From: a virus
Length of the DNA stretch: 64,000 nucleotides
Strand: one strand, 5' to 3'
Virus record (IMG/VR): IMGVR_UViG_3300026531_000001
Location: 16,754 to 80,753 of that record
How positions within the stretch are numbered: the first letter of the stretch is position 1; each line of letters starts with the position of its first letter. Below the pieces are notes generated by a model. That model had not been told where the DNA came from, did not search any database, and saw nothing but the letters and a program-made list of their open reading frames with translations. Shown piece by piece: positions 17,592 through 25,107 of the stretch. Position numbers and translations under genes: made by a program.

Positions 17592-18272
17592 TCAGGCGGA
17601 CGCGAAGCGGGCCTCGTACTCGCGTCGGTGCTCGCCCGTGAGCGCGTCGGGGTCCTCATCGCCGACCATTTCCAGCGCCTCCAGCAGCTCGGCCTCAAGG
17701 TCGCCGTCCAGGAGGTAGCCGTCGCTCGTGGCGTCGGCCTCGAGGGACGCGACCGCCTCATCGAGCGGAACGTCCGGGCTCCAGAGGCTGCTCAGCCCGT
17801 CGAGGGAGCGTGTGTGCGCGTCCCACAGCCAGCGGCCCGCGTCCGCGATCTTGACGAGGCAACTGTCGCACTCGTTGTACTCGCGCTCAAGCAGCGCCTC
17901 GAGCTCCTCACTGGCGGCCTCGGCGTCGTCGCTCAGGCGGCCCACGCGGTTGCTGCCGTCCCACTCGGAGCTCAGGCCGGCGTAGACCCGCTCGAGCAGG
18001 GACGCCACCCGATCGTCGTTAGCGAGCGCACGCAGGGCCTCGCGCGTGAGGCGCGGGTTGAGGGACCAAAGGAGGTCCCGGCCGTGCCAGACCGGCTCCG
18101 GCGTGCCGTCCGAGTAGTTAACCCAGAACCCGACCTCGCCGTCCTCGTTGAGGCGCAGGTAGGCCGGCCGCGGGTGAAGGTCGTTACCGACCCGGTCGTA
18201 CAGGGGCGCGAGACCGTCACCGAGGGCATCGAGGGCCTTGTTCAACGCGTTTTTCATCGCTTCTTTCTTCAT
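17592..18272 (-). CDS. Acidic protein of unknown function
   Basis: 226 residues from the ATG at 18272, which has GGGAGG at the right distance; the longer open frame upstream runs through the promoter region and is not credible. The protein is strongly acidic, with Glu/Asp-rich helices (EAASEELEALLEREYNECD, ECDSCLVKIADAGRWLWD). No domain recognised. It is divergently transcribed from the gene at 18375, and both promoters hold the same repeat, so the two genes are probably co-regulated. Confidence 0.75.
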   Translation of the reverse strand: MKKEAMKNALNKALDALGDGLAPLYDRVGNDLHPRPAYLRLNEDGEVGFWVNYSDGTPEPVWHGRDLLWSLNPRLTREALRALANDDRVASLLERVYAGLSSEWDGSNRVGRLSDDAEAASEELEALLEREYNECDSCLVKIADAGRWLWDAHTRSLDGLSSLWSPDVPLDEAVASLEADATSDGYLLDGDLEAELLEALEMVGDEDPDALTGEHRREYEARFASA

Positions 18273-18293
18273 CGTCAACCTCCCTACGTCTGT

Positions 18294-18323
18294 ATTGTAG
18301 TACGGTACGCGTACCCGTGTCAA
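18294..18323 (-). promoter_or_regulatory. Divergent promoter, minus arm
   Basis: Minus strand TTGACA (18318-18323), 18 nt, TACAAT (18294-18299), then a leader with GGGAGG before the ATG at 18272. The repeat ACGGTACGCG (18302-18311) lies inside the spacer. Confidence 0.75.
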
Positions 18324-18342
18324 TACTTGCGCACGGTACGCG
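18302..18342. repeat. Paired ACGGTACGCG operator candidates
   Basis: Two direct copies, 18302-18311 and 18333-18342, 31 bp apart (three helical turns), each followed by CCCGTG after 0-2 nt. One lies in the spacer of each divergent promoter, as expected for a shared repressor. Confidence 0.65.
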
Positions 18343-18356
18343 CCCCGTGATACGGT
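18327..18356 (+). promoter_or_regulatory. Divergent promoter, plus arm
   Basis: TTGCGC (18327-18332), 18 nt, TACGGT (18351-18356), then a leader with GGAGG and the ATG at 18375. A second ACGGTACGCG (18333-18342) lies inside the spacer. Confidence 0.65.
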
Positions 18357-18374
18357 GAGGGCGGAGGTGCGATC

Positions 18375-18836
18375 ATGCCGATGGAAAACGCCCTGAGAGT
18401 CAACACGTCGTTGAGCCCGGAGGTGCGCCCCGGGGCAGACCTGATCCAGCGCGCCCGCGAGCTCTCCCCTACCGAGGTCGCCCGCCGCGACCTGGCCCGC
18501 TACTACGCGATGCTCGAGCGGGCCCGGCGGTCGTTGCGCGGTCGGTTTTCGGCCCGCGAGCTCGAGGCCCTGGCCCATGCACTCGACTCGATGGCCGGCG
18601 TCGAGGCCCCCGAGCTCATCTACCTGGTGCCGGCGACGGTCGAGGAGGCAGTCGGCGAGGAGCGCCTGTGCGAGCAGGCCGGCCTCGAGGACTGCGGCGG
18701 CTTTCTCGAGCGCGTGCGGGGCCTCGACCTGGCCGAGCGGTACGCGCTGGTGGATGCGGTTGGGGTGTACCTGAGCCTCAAGCCAAGCGAGCGCAGCGCC
18801 GACACCTGGGGCGAGCTGGGGCTGCTCTCGAGCTAG
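18375..18836 (+). CDS. Unknown protein, paralogue of 28472-28915
   Basis: 153 residues with GGAGG before the ATG. The core VARRDLARYYAMLERARR followed by LRGRFSARELEALA and LAERYALVDAVG corresponds to VARRDLGRYYALLETGRR, LVGRFSQDALEQMG and SAEIWALVDAAE in the protein at 28472. All-helical, no catalytic motif. Its promoter carries a repeated operator. The family might be regulatory, but nothing in the sequence proves it. The 3' end overlaps that of the convergent gene by 4 bp. Confidence 0.75.
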   Translation: MPMENALRVNTSLSPEVRPGADLIQRARELSPTEVARRDLARYYAMLERARRSLRGRFSARELEALAHALDSMAGVEAPELIYLVPATVEEAVGEERLCEQAGLEDCGGFLERVRGLDLAERYALVDAVGVYLSLKPSERSADTWGELGLLSS

Positions 18837-19576
18837 TCGGTGCCCTCCGTCCGTTCAGGGAGCTGCAGGCGCTTCGGCGCCAGCAGCTCCCTTCGCAGAC
18901 GGTCCTCAAAGACGTTTAACGTTTCTTCGTCTGTCAAATCCCACACGATGTCCCGCACGCCCTGGGCGAGCTTGACGAACTGCTCGAGGGCGCGGGTCTC
19001 AGCCAGCTTCGCGCGGGTCTCGGCGCGCTGCTTTACCGCGTTGATCACCTTGATCGCGCCCTCGACCAAGCGGTCGGTCCAGGCGGCGAGCTCGGTAGCA
19101 AGCCGCAGCGCTGCGCGGATGTCCTGCCCGATCTCGCGGGCGGTGCTGGGGTCCTCATACATGCGGGCGTTCTCGGCGGCTTGGGCTAAGGCCTCAGTGA
19201 GCTTGTCGAACTTTTCGGCCCTCTCCTTCTGGGTATCCGCTAGGTCCAGCAGCCACTCGAGGGTGGCCTTGAGCGTAGCTAGGGCGGTGTCGGTCTCGTC
19301 GAGCTTTTCTGTGGCGCGCAGGAGCTCGTCACGCAGCTCGCGGATTGAGGTCATGCCCTTCTTGGTATAGAGACCGTGCACCGGTGGGCGGCCCGGGGGC
19401 TTCTTCTTGCCTTCGCGCTCGCGCTTCGCCGAGCCCGCGCCGTGCTTCCAGCACACGTCATAGCCCTTACGCGCCGGATTTGAGCAGCGTTTCCCAGATT
19501 TGAGGATCGCTTTACAGCGTCGAGCGCGGCCGCCATTGGGCAGCTCGATGTAGTCCTCGGAACGGTCGCCCATCAT
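18833..19576 (-). CDS. Candidate terminase small subunit (zinc-motif N-terminus)
   Basis: 247 residues. The N-terminus holds a CxxxxxxGxxC...GxxxCxxHG motif (RCKAILKSGKRCSNPARKG, VCWKHGAGS) followed by GRPPVHGLYTKKG, a pattern seen at the start of many phage small-terminase-type proteins. The rest is a long helical, coiled-coil-like segment. DNA recognition for packaging is a reasonable inference, given the large terminase on the same strand 2 kb away. Its promoter matches the late family. Alternative: another zinc-binding DNA-associated protein. Confidence 0.6.
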   Translation of the reverse strand: MMGDRSEDYIELPNGGRARRCKAILKSGKRCSNPARKGYDVCWKHGAGSAKREREGKKKPPGRPPVHGLYTKKGMTSIRELRDELLRATEKLDETDTALATLKATLEWLLDLADTQKERAEKFDKLTEALAQAAENARMYEDPSTAREIGQDIRAALRLATELAAWTDRLVEGAIKVINAVKQRAETRAKLAETRALEQFVKLAQGVRDIVWDLTDEETLNVFEDRLRRELLAPKRLQLPERTEGTD

Positions 19577-19602
19577 GACCTACCGTATGCCGCGATACCG
19601 TA
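19577..19602 (-). promoter_or_regulatory. Late-type promoter, minus strand
   Basis: Minus strand TACGG at 19602, 10 nt, TACGGT (19587-19582), then 5 nt to the first ATG (19576) or 8 nt to the second (19573). Confidence 0.55.
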
Positions 19603-19646
19603 GGAGTTTTTGCCAAGTTGAGCGGTACATGGGATGTGGTTCAAAT

Positions 19647-19680
19647 GGTAGACCCTACGGCTGGAACCGTAGGGTCTACC
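19647..19680 (-). terminator. 14-bp perfect hairpin downstream of the clamp gene
   Basis: GGTAGACCCTACGG (19647-19660), CTGGAA, CCGTAGGGTCTACC (19667-19680). It lies 26 nt past the clamp stop and probably ends that operon, though no T-run follows. The CCTACGG element in the stem also occurs nearby at 19581-19603. Confidence 0.6.
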
Positions 19681-19705
19681 GCGATTAGCGGTTGTCGAAC
19701 CGCGG

Positions 19706-20779
19706 TTAAACGCGGAGCGGTACCACAATAGCCCAGGAAGTTTGCCCCTTTACCAGCGAGGGCGTTGCGGCGCCGCTGAGCTGAATGGTTACCACGTCGT
19801 TCTCCTCGGTTTCCAAATGCTGCAGGGCCTCGAGCATGTAATGCAGGTTGTAAATGGCAGTGATGGGCTCGCCGTGGGACTCCTCGAGCAGCACCTGATC
19901 CTGAGCCCGACCATAGTCGCCTTCGGCCGTGATGCGAACCGCCCGCGAGTCGAACTCGAGGTCAACCCGCGCGGTCTGACGATCCACCAGCGGCGTCATG
20001 CGCTTGAGCGCCGCGATCAGGTCGCTCCGAACCACCTCGTAGTAGTTCGGATAGTCGGCGGGCACCACGCGCTCATATTCGGGGAACTGGCCCTCCATGA
20101 GCGCGGCGACAAAACGCACACCATCCCAGGTCAGGTGCATATGCCCGCGCCCGAATGCCACCTCAATCAGCTCATCACCATCGGGCAAGAGCTTGGCCAT
20201 GAGGTCCAACGCCTTTCGCGGGACCACCCATGCTTGCTCTCGCTCGCCGTCTCGGTCAGGGGTGTCGTAAACCGCCAGCCGGAACCCGTCGGACGCTACC
20301 GCGCGCAGCCCTGTTTCGTACTTCTCGAACTGGACACCGCGGAAAATGGCGCGGTAATCCTCGCTGCTCGCGGCATAGCGCACGGCCAAGGCCGCCCGCA
20401 GTTGGCTGGCCATTGTCTTGAAGCGCGCGTCTTCCTTGTCGGGATCGAGGGCTGCCGGAAAATCCGCAGGATCCGCTGTGTGGAACTGAGCGCGCGCAGA
20501 ACCGCTACGCACCGCCAGCACATGCTGCTCAGCATCGAACTCGATATGCGGATCAGCCAAGCCAGAAATGAAGCGGTGGAAGCCCTCAACAGGCACTAGC
20601 CGGGGCTCTGGCATATCTAGCTCCGACTCGAGCCTGATAGTCAGATCCACCTCACCATTTGATGCGCGCCCTACCAGCTCCCCATCCCTTCCGCCCAGCC
20701 AGATGTGCGTCAAGACCGGGTTTGCGGAACGCGATGGGGCAATGCCCGCCAGATGTCCTATCGCCTCTTTCAGTTTCAT
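19706..20779 (-). CDS. dnaN: DNA polymerase III beta sliding clamp homologue
   Basis: 357 residues, the usual bacterial clamp length. Clamp signatures are visible: FRGVQFEKYETGLRAVASDG followed by FRLAVYD at the start of domain 2, MEGQFPEYERVVP in domain 2, and the C-terminal AIVVPLRV replacing the usual VMPMRL. A ring-shaped clamp tethers DNA polymerase and partners to DNA. No polymerase is encoded in the window, so it either serves host Pol III or a polymerase encoded outside. The start overlaps the preceding small gene by 4 bp; GGGGGG-rich ribosome binding site. Confidence 0.92.
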   Translation of the reverse strand: MKLKEAIGHLAGIAPSRSANPVLTHIWLGGRDGELVGRASNGEVDLTIRLESELDMPEPRLVPVEGFHRFISGLADPHIEFDAEQHVLAVRSGSARAQFHTADPADFPAALDPDKEDARFKTMASQLRAALAVRYAASSEDYRAIFRGVQFEKYETGLRAVASDGFRLAVYDTPDRDGEREQAWVVPRKALDLMAKLLPDGDELIEVAFGRGHMHLTWDGVRFVAALMEGQFPEYERVVPADYPNYYEVVRSDLIAALKRMTPLVDRQTARVDLEFDSRAVRITAEGDYGRAQDQVLLEESHGEPITAIYNLHYMLEALQHLETEENDVVTIQLSGAATPSLVKGQTSWAIVVPLRV

Positions 20780-21021
20780 CTTTCCCCCCTGTAGACATAC
20801 CGTTTGAACCCTGCTATTTCGTTCGCTGGCCGGAGCCTGTCACCATCGGCAACGATCCCGATACCGTGACTGCCCTCGAACTGCCACACCACCACCGGGC
20901 GGATTGTGCCGTTCTCATATACGGCGCGCCACCCGGATGCGGGAATGCGCTGAATGAACGCAGCCATTTCCGCAGGAGGCCCCGAAAGGCCTGGCGTCTT
21001 TGCCATTTCTGGCGTCTTCAT
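20776..21021 (-). CDS. Small protein of unknown function, clamp operon
   Basis: 81 residues; GAGGGGG precedes the ATG at 21021. Contains ENGTIRPVVVWQFEGSHGIG, a compact beta region; no motif recognised. 4-bp overlaps on both sides place it firmly in an operon with the membrane protein upstream and the sliding clamp downstream. Confidence 0.7.
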   Translation of the reverse strand: MKTPEMAKTPGLSGPPAEMAAFIQRIPASGWRAVYENGTIRPVVVWQFEGSHGIGIVADGDRLRPANEIAGFKRYVYRGER

Positions 21022-21221
21022 ACGGCACCCCCTCTGTGTTCATGCATGAGCGAAACCGCCAGCACCCCCACGAACGCCAAGAGCACGAGTGGACCGAGTA
21101 CGGCATACACGATCCACCACCCCCAATGCACCCGGCTCTCGAACGTCAGCTTGACCAGCGCCAAGGAGACCACGCCGGTGAGCGCCCACGCGGCTCCGTA
21201 GATGAGGTTTAGGTCGTGCAT
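21018..21221 (-). CDS. Small membrane protein, two transmembrane helices
   Basis: 67 residues with hydrophobic segments LIYGAAWALTGVVSLALVKL and WWIVYAVLGPLVLLAFVGVL. Leaderless: the ATG stands 6 nt after TAGACT in an operator-type promoter, heading the operon that ends with the sliding clamp. An early membrane function such as superinfection exclusion or host takeover is possible but not shown. Confidence 0.7.
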   Translation of the reverse strand: MHDLNLIYGAAWALTGVVSLALVKLTFESRVHWGWWIVYAVLGPLVLLAFVGVLAVSLMHEHRGGAV

Positions 21222-21257
21222 GTGTCTAGTCTATCGGACACGTGAAACAGCAGTCAA
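21222..21257 (-). promoter_or_regulatory. Operator-containing leaderless promoter
   Basis: Minus strand TTGACT (21252-21257), 18 nt, TAGACT (21228-21233), AGACAC, ATG at 21221. The palindrome TGTCTAGTCTATCGGACA (21223-21240, + strand) covers the -10. Confidence 0.8.
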
Positions 21258-21280
21258 GCTGCGTGGCTTGTCTGTCTGTC

Positions 21281-21760
21281 CTACCACCGCTTCCAGGCCG
21301 TCCAGCGGCGCCGGCGCTCCGGTGTGGGCGTGGAGGGGTTTGGCACCAGCGCCTCCCCCAGCCGGCGATACCAACGACGCGCGGCCCGACGCATGCGGTG
21401 ATGGAGGCTCCGGGCGTAACCGCGCATCCTCTTGCGGGCCCGAATCGCCAGCCACCCGCAGCGCTCGCGCAGGGCCGCCGCCAGTTTCGCAGCCCGGGCC
21501 ATGCGGCGCCGCAGCCCCCACGGCAATGAGCCAGGCACGGTGTACCCGTTCTTCAGGCCCACTTGGTACCAACGGCGGTAGCGCGCGTTGTGCCGGACCG
21601 CCCAACGGTAGGCGATCCGCGCCAGGGGTGCCGGCAGCGTGCCCGTGATGCGCTCGAAACGCCACGACCCACCCGCATAGCGCGGGGGCAGGATACCGAT
21701 CACCTGGGCGGTCAGCACCAGCTGCCGCCGACCAGTATGTGGGTCTTTCCAGATGTACAT
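21281..21760 (-). CDS. Very basic protein of unknown function
   Basis: 159 residues, preceded by AAGGATT before the ATG. The N-terminus starts WKDPHTGRRQLVLTAQV, and the C-terminal two thirds are full of Arg/Trp/Ala (YRWAVRHNARYRRWYQVG, RARKRMRGYARSLHHRMRR), indicating nucleic-acid binding. It lies in the minus-strand series between the HTH genes and the clamp operon. An overlapping open frame on the same strand looks like a shadow by composition. Confidence 0.6.
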   Translation of the reverse strand: MYIWKDPHTGRRQLVLTAQVIGILPPRYAGGSWRFERITGTLPAPLARIAYRWAVRHNARYRRWYQVGLKNGYTVPGSLPWGLRRRMARAAKLAAALRERCGWLAIRARKRMRGYARSLHHRMRRAARRWYRRLGEALVPNPSTPTPERRRRWTAWKRW

Positions 21761-21792
21761 GCAATCCTTCTTTCTGGCTTGCTCATCTCTCC

Positions 21793-22008
21793 CTATAGAC
21801 GTATGTCCAGGGCCTCTGCCAAGCCGATGATGTGATGCAGCACTCGCTCCCCCTTCGGGGTTAGGCGGTCAGCCTCCACTAGACCCTCTTCTTCCCAGAG
21901 GAGCCACATAATAGGCGGGCTGACTAAAGTACCGGCACGGGCCGCGAGCAGATACGGCAGCCCATTCGCCAAATCGAGGCGTTGAATGAGGTCCAGGAGC
22001 TCCTTCAT
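21793..22008 (-). CDS. Small winged-helix-like protein
   Basis: 71 residues. The stretch SPPIMWLLWEEEGLVEADR followed by LTPKGERVLHHI resembles the end of a winged helix-turn-helix (wing plus recognition helix). ATG overlaps the preceding stop by 4 bp. Could be a small transcription factor or an accessory to the DNA-binding protein encoded upstream. Confidence 0.6.
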   Translation of the reverse strand: MKELLDLIQRLDLANGLPYLLAARAGTLVSPPIMWLLWEEEGLVEADRLTPKGERVLHHIIGLAEALDIRL

Positions 22009-22652
22009 ACCGCCTCCAAGTAGTGGGCCCGCTCCGGAAACATGGCGCGCAGAACGGGCTCGGCTACGCGCTGGTAGGCCGTAATCCCCAACGCGCGCAG
22101 CGCTTTGCGCAAGGTCTCTTCACGCACGTCTAGCGCATCGGCGGCAGCGTGCATCGGCAACGTCCGCGGTAGGGGCTCGAGTAGCCGATACATGAGGTTG
22201 CTACGGCTCCACCGCGCCGGAACAACGGCACCATGCTCTGGAATGATGACCTCGTCTACACCGCCTTCCACCTCACGGTGGCGGCGAATGCCGTTGTAGC
22301 GCTCGCCCCCGTATCCGATGACCACCACCTGATCACCCGGGCGCGGTATGAAGCTCATACCAAACTCGCGCAGGTAGTAGTAAATCTTTGACGCCGGAAT
22401 GTCGAGGTCGCGCTCAACTTCCTCAACGGTGCGCCCATCACGCCGCAGCAAGGCGTTAATGAGGTGCGCTCGGGCGGGGACGGACGACCACCATATTGTG
22501 GCTGCATGGTTGTCCTCACGCGGGCGTTCAGCACGAATAAACCCCACCGATTCGGCGTAGGTGGGGCGCTGTTTGACTACAAAGTCGGCCACATCGGGAT
22601 TGCGCTCAGGATCCCGCCACTCACCCCAAGGGTCCAGATCCCTAGGTAGCAT
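22005..22652 (-). CDS. HTH DNA-binding protein, unknown role
   Basis: 215 residues with two helix-turn-helix-like regions: RTVEEVERDLDIPASKIYYY near residue 75 and HAAADALDVREETLRKALRA near residue 175. Between them is a beta region (GDQVVVIGYGGERYNGI). No catalytic motif. It overlaps the small HTH regulator gene upstream by 11 nt and the next gene by 4, so it is part of the early leftward operon. Regulatory or replication-accessory role likely. Confidence 0.65.
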   Translation of the reverse strand: MLPRDLDPWGEWRDPERNPDVADFVVKQRPTYAESVGFIRAERPREDNHAATIWWSSVPARAHLINALLRRDGRTVEEVERDLDIPASKIYYYLREFGMSFIPRPGDQVVVIGYGGERYNGIRRHREVEGGVDEVIIPEHGAVVPARWSRSNLMYRLLEPLPRTLPMHAAADALDVREETLRKALRALGITAYQRVAEPVLRAMFPERAHYLEAV

Positions 22653-22863
22653 CCGCCCCCCTGAGAGCCCTTTGCAGCTTGAGCAGCGTACTGCCCCTAG
22701 CCCGCTTCAGTGCGTCGGGGCTGCTCCGGTACTGATACAAGGTCGAGCGCCCGATACCGGTTTGCGCCGCCAGCGCGTCAACCTCTGCGCCATCCATGGC
22801 AGCCAAAGCCCTATAAATCGCCCCCAGGCGGATTGTGTCGTCATTGGAAGTCTGCTGCTTCAT
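22642..22863 (-). CDS. Small Cro-like HTH regulator
   Basis: 73 residues from the ATG at 22863, which lies 7 nt after the -10 TAAAAT (leaderless). The helix-turn-helix is AEVDALAAQTGIGRSTLYQY. It is divergent from the S24-like repressor gene at 22996, the layout of a cI/cro switch, and its own promoter carries the TGTC/GACA palindrome, as expected for a regulator that is part of the circuit. Confidence 0.7.
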   Translation of the reverse strand: MKQQTSNDDTIRLGAIYRALAAMDGAEVDALAAQTGIGRSTLYQYRSSPDALKRARGSTLLKLQRALRGADAT

Positions 22864-22899
22864 GTGTCTTATTTTACAGACAGACAGACAGGCGGGCAA
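22864..22899 (-). promoter_or_regulatory. Operator-containing leaderless promoter of the Cro-like gene
   Basis: Minus strand TTGCCC (22894-22899), 17 nt, TAAAAT (22871-22876), AAGACAC, ATG. The palindrome TGTCTTATTTTACAGACA spans 22865-22882 (+ strand). Confidence 0.8.
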
Positions 22900-22928
22900 G
22901 ATGGCCAGCATAGCCATTCGTCTTGAAT

Positions 22929-22946
22929 AATCCGATATACTGGACT
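22929..22946 (+). promoter_or_regulatory. Operator-like site and -10 before the repressor gene
   Basis: AATCCGATATACTGGACT matches the operator consensus except at the outermost bases, and contains TATACT at 22936-22941. The -35 position is weak (AGCCAT). The transcript would have a leader of about 48 nt ending in a G-rich ribosome binding site. Confidence 0.55.
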
Positions 22947-22995
22947 AAACTAGTAAACAAGACGCGCGTGAGAGCGCATAGCCAGGGGGGGGCTA

Positions 22996-23628
22996 ATGAC
23001 ACAACGACGACCGCTAGGGCAACTAATACGCGAACGGATGGAGTCGCGCAAGCTCAGTTTGCGCGACGTTGATGCACTCAGCCGGGGTTTGGCCGAAAAA
23101 CAACCAGAGCTGTACGAAAGAATATCGCGGCCGACACTGCATGCGCTCATTCAGGATGAGGGGGCAACGCGAACGCTATCGCCGGCGCGCCTACGCACGC
23201 TTGTAGCGCTCCTATGGGACGGCCACTACGAAGACTTCGTGAGCGAAACGGGCCTCGCCATCGTGGCCCCCGGAGAAGAACCAACGACCGGTCGCGTTGC
23301 GGTTACTGTGCCCGTATATCTCGAGGGCGAATCGGCGGCGGCCGGAGCCCCGAGGCGGGAGGAGCCAACGTACCCATGCGACATGCTCTATGTGGCCACA
23401 TCACGCCGCATCCGCTGCTTGCCTGAGGGCGAACCGGTGGGCGTGCGCGCTACCGACCGCATCGAGAAGGGCGACTTGGTGATCATCGAGCGCTTGGGCA
23501 ACGGCCTCGAGGCGGTGTGGTCCACGGAGTCAGGGTTTGTGTACGATGACGAGCCAGCGGCACCTCCAAAACCGAGCGACCGTGTGGTAGGGGTGGTCGC
23601 ATGGATCGTGCCAAAGCGGACGGAATGA
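22996..23628 (+). CDS. S24-like phage repressor
   Basis: 210 residues. The N-terminal 65 residues form an XRE-type HTH (LGQLIRERMESRKLSLRDVD, then RPTLHALIQDEG). The C-terminal 110 residues resemble the LexA/CI S24 fold (GVRATDRIEKGDLVIIERLG, VVGVVAWIVP), but I do not see the G-x-S-M nucleophile or the catalytic Lys, so it may not self-cleave. Divergent from a Cro-like gene and followed by parA with an ATGA overlap. Best candidate for the protein that binds the 18-bp palindromes; that link is inferred. Confidence 0.75.
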   Translation: MTQRRPLGQLIRERMESRKLSLRDVDALSRGLAEKQPELYERISRPTLHALIQDEGATRTLSPARLRTLVALLWDGHYEDFVSETGLAIVAPGEEPTTGRVAVTVPVYLEGESAAAGAPRREEPTYPCDMLYVATSRRIRCLPEGEPVGVRATDRIEKGDLVIIERLGNGLEAVWSTESGFVYDDEPAAPPKPSDRVVGVVAWIVPKRTE

Positions 23629-24437
23629 TGATCATCGCCATCGCAGCCGAGAAGGGCGGGGTAGGGAAGACCACCACCGCCGTCAACCTTTCCGCCTACT
23701 TAGCCGAACGCGCAGGCAAAGTGCTACTGGTAGACATGGACTCACAGGGGCAGGCAGGCATGTTCCTGGGGTTCACTACAGAGGGCGAAGACCGTGCGGG
23801 CATGTATGAACTGCTCGTATTTTCGGACCCCCTTTCGCCCATCTATCGCCCCGCAGAAGAACTCATCACACTAAGCGTGCGGCCTGGGCTCGACCTGATC
23901 CCCAACAACCCGCGCATTGCTCAAGCCGAGTTGGAGATCGCCGGGCGCGAGAACAGGCACATGATCCTGGCCGACCGCTTGCGCGAGGTGAGCGACCGGT
24001 ACAAGGCCGTGGTGATTGACGTGGGCCCCACAGTCAACCTGGCCAGCCTGTTGGCCCTGTACGCGGCAGACGCCGTGATCGTGCCCGTAGCTCCCGGTGC
24101 CGCCACGCGCGCGGGTGTAGAGGGGCTCAGGACGCGGCTCAGGGCCATGCGCGACCGGTTGGAGTACGCCCCGGCGCTCATGGGGGTGCTCGCCACCATG
24201 ATTGACCGGCGCGAAAAGCTCTCGCGCAACTTGATCCCAGATCTGCAAGAGAACTACGGTCCCCTCTACGCCGGCCACATCCGCCGCAACGTCCACCTAG
24301 CCGAAGCACCGGAGCGGGGCTTGACCATCTTCGAGTACAAACCCAACTCGCCCGGGGCCATTGACTACATGGCGCTAGGCGACTGGGTGCTCGAGCGCCT
24401 GAACCGCGCGGAGGGAGGAGAGCAGCATGCCCAATAA
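23625..24437 (+). CDS. parA: ParA-type partition ATPase
   Basis: 270 residues from the ATG at 23625 (ATGA overlap with the repressor gene). The deviant Walker A is EKGGVGKTTTAVNLS, Walker A' is VLLVDMDSQGQA, Walker B is AVVIDVGPTVN, and the C-terminus has VHLAEAPERGLTIFEYKPNS. ParA ATPases move plasmids by forming gradients on the nucleoid. With the RHH gene downstream it suggests that the element can be maintained extrachromosomally, as in P1 or N15. No N-terminal HTH, so it is a type Ib-like or chromosomal-type ParA. Confidence 0.9.
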   Translation: MMIIAIAAEKGGVGKTTTAVNLSAYLAERAGKVLLVDMDSQGQAGMFLGFTTEGEDRAGMYELLVFSDPLSPIYRPAEELITLSVRPGLDLIPNNPRIAQAELEIAGRENRHMILADRLREVSDRYKAVVIDVGPTVNLASLLALYAADAVIVPVAPGAATRAGVEGLRTRLRAMRDRLEYAPALMGVLATMIDRREKLSRNLIPDLQENYGPLYAGHIRRNVHLAEAPERGLTIFEYKPNSPGAIDYMALGDWVLERLNRAEGGEQHAQ

Positions 24438-24843
24438 ATACCAGTACGAAGGGCTTATGGGCAGCGATGCTGGTAAGCCGACCGGCCCGAAAGGGCAGCT
24501 GCGCCGGGTCGTGTCCTACAAGGTGCCTGAGGATCTGTATACCGAACTAAAGCTCGCCGCGCTGGCCGAAGGACTAACCATTCAGGGTTTCGTCGAACGA
24601 GCCCTTGCCGACTTCTTGCGGGAAATCCGCCGCAAGCCCGACGCCCTGCCACGTTATCTGCGCAACCCGCGCCCCTACGACTCGGTACGCAGCCAGCGGC
24701 TGCCGGTGGAGCTGGTTAACGTCCTGCACGATACGGTAGAGCGGCTGAACAAGCAGCGCAAAGAAAAGATCACGCAGAACAGCGTGATCCTCACGGCCAT
24801 TGAGCGGGCGGTTAGATCCCGCAACGCTACAAAAGCGTCCTAA
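24427..24843 (+). CDS. Ribbon-helix-helix protein, ParA partner candidate
   Basis: 138 residues, overlapping parA by 11 nt, with GGAGGAG before the ATG. Two RHH-like units can be seen: RRVVSYKVPEDLYTELKLAA with EGLTIQGFVERALADFL, and QRLPVELVNVLHDTVERL with ITQNSVILTAIERAV. RHH proteins are the usual centromere-binding partners of small ParA proteins. The centromere itself is not identified; the GATAAT palindromes are one possibility. Confidence 0.7.
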   Translation: MPNKYQYEGLMGSDAGKPTGPKGQLRRVVSYKVPEDLYTELKLAALAEGLTIQGFVERALADFLREIRRKPDALPRYLRNPRPYDSVRSQRLPVELVNVLHDTVERLNKQRKEKITQNSVILTAIERAVRSRNATKAS

Positions 24844-25031
24844 ATCTGAGCCAATAGCTTTCTTACCTTCGCTTGCGCGGCAGGGGGGAGGGTTTGCATT
24901 TTTTTCTGAACTACTTGAACCGCCGCAAGGATGTCAAACGTGGTTAGCTCGTGTGTCAGATGGCCCTCAGTTGCGTTTATCAACTCCCGCGCCTCGCTAG
25001 TTTCGGCTATGTTTATATCTTTCACGTTCAT
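24840..25031 (-). CDS. Small helical protein, unknown
   Basis: 63 residues, convergent with the partition operon (4-bp overlap at the 3' ends). Helical sequence (TFDILAAVQVVQKKMQTLPP, AQAKVRKLLAQI). No motif recognised and no clear ribosome binding site before the ATG at 25031; supported mainly by its tight fit between neighbours. Confidence 0.5.
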   Translation of the reverse strand: MNVKDINIAETSEARELINATEGHLTHELTTFDILAAVQVVQKKMQTLPPAAQAKVRKLLAQI

Positions 25032-25042
25032 GGCCTAATCGT

Positions 25043-25073
25043 AGCACCCACTGCATGGGCAATGGGTGCTTTT
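25043..25073 (+). terminator. Hairpin followed by TTTT
   Basis: AGCACCCA (25043-25050), 12-nt loop, TGGGTGCT (25063-25070), then TTT. It could terminate rightward transcription from the partition operon. Confidence 0.5.
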
Positions 25074-25107
25074 GGTGCACGAATAATAACAGTCCCGTAA
25101 CAGTCGT

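Noticed and set aside
18273-18578. N-terminal extension of the acidic protein upstream of 18272
   Set aside because: It would run through both divergent promoters and operator repeats and into the opposite gene; a good ribosome binding site precedes the ATG at 18272.
19636-19700. tRNA-like T-arm motif next to the 14-bp hairpin
   Set aside because: GGTTCAAAT is present, but no acceptor, D or anticodon stems can be drawn around it.
21231-21764. 177-codon open frame overlapping the basic protein gene
   Set aside because: Same strand, different frame, with a Gly/Pro/Ala/His-rich shadow composition and no ribosome binding site.
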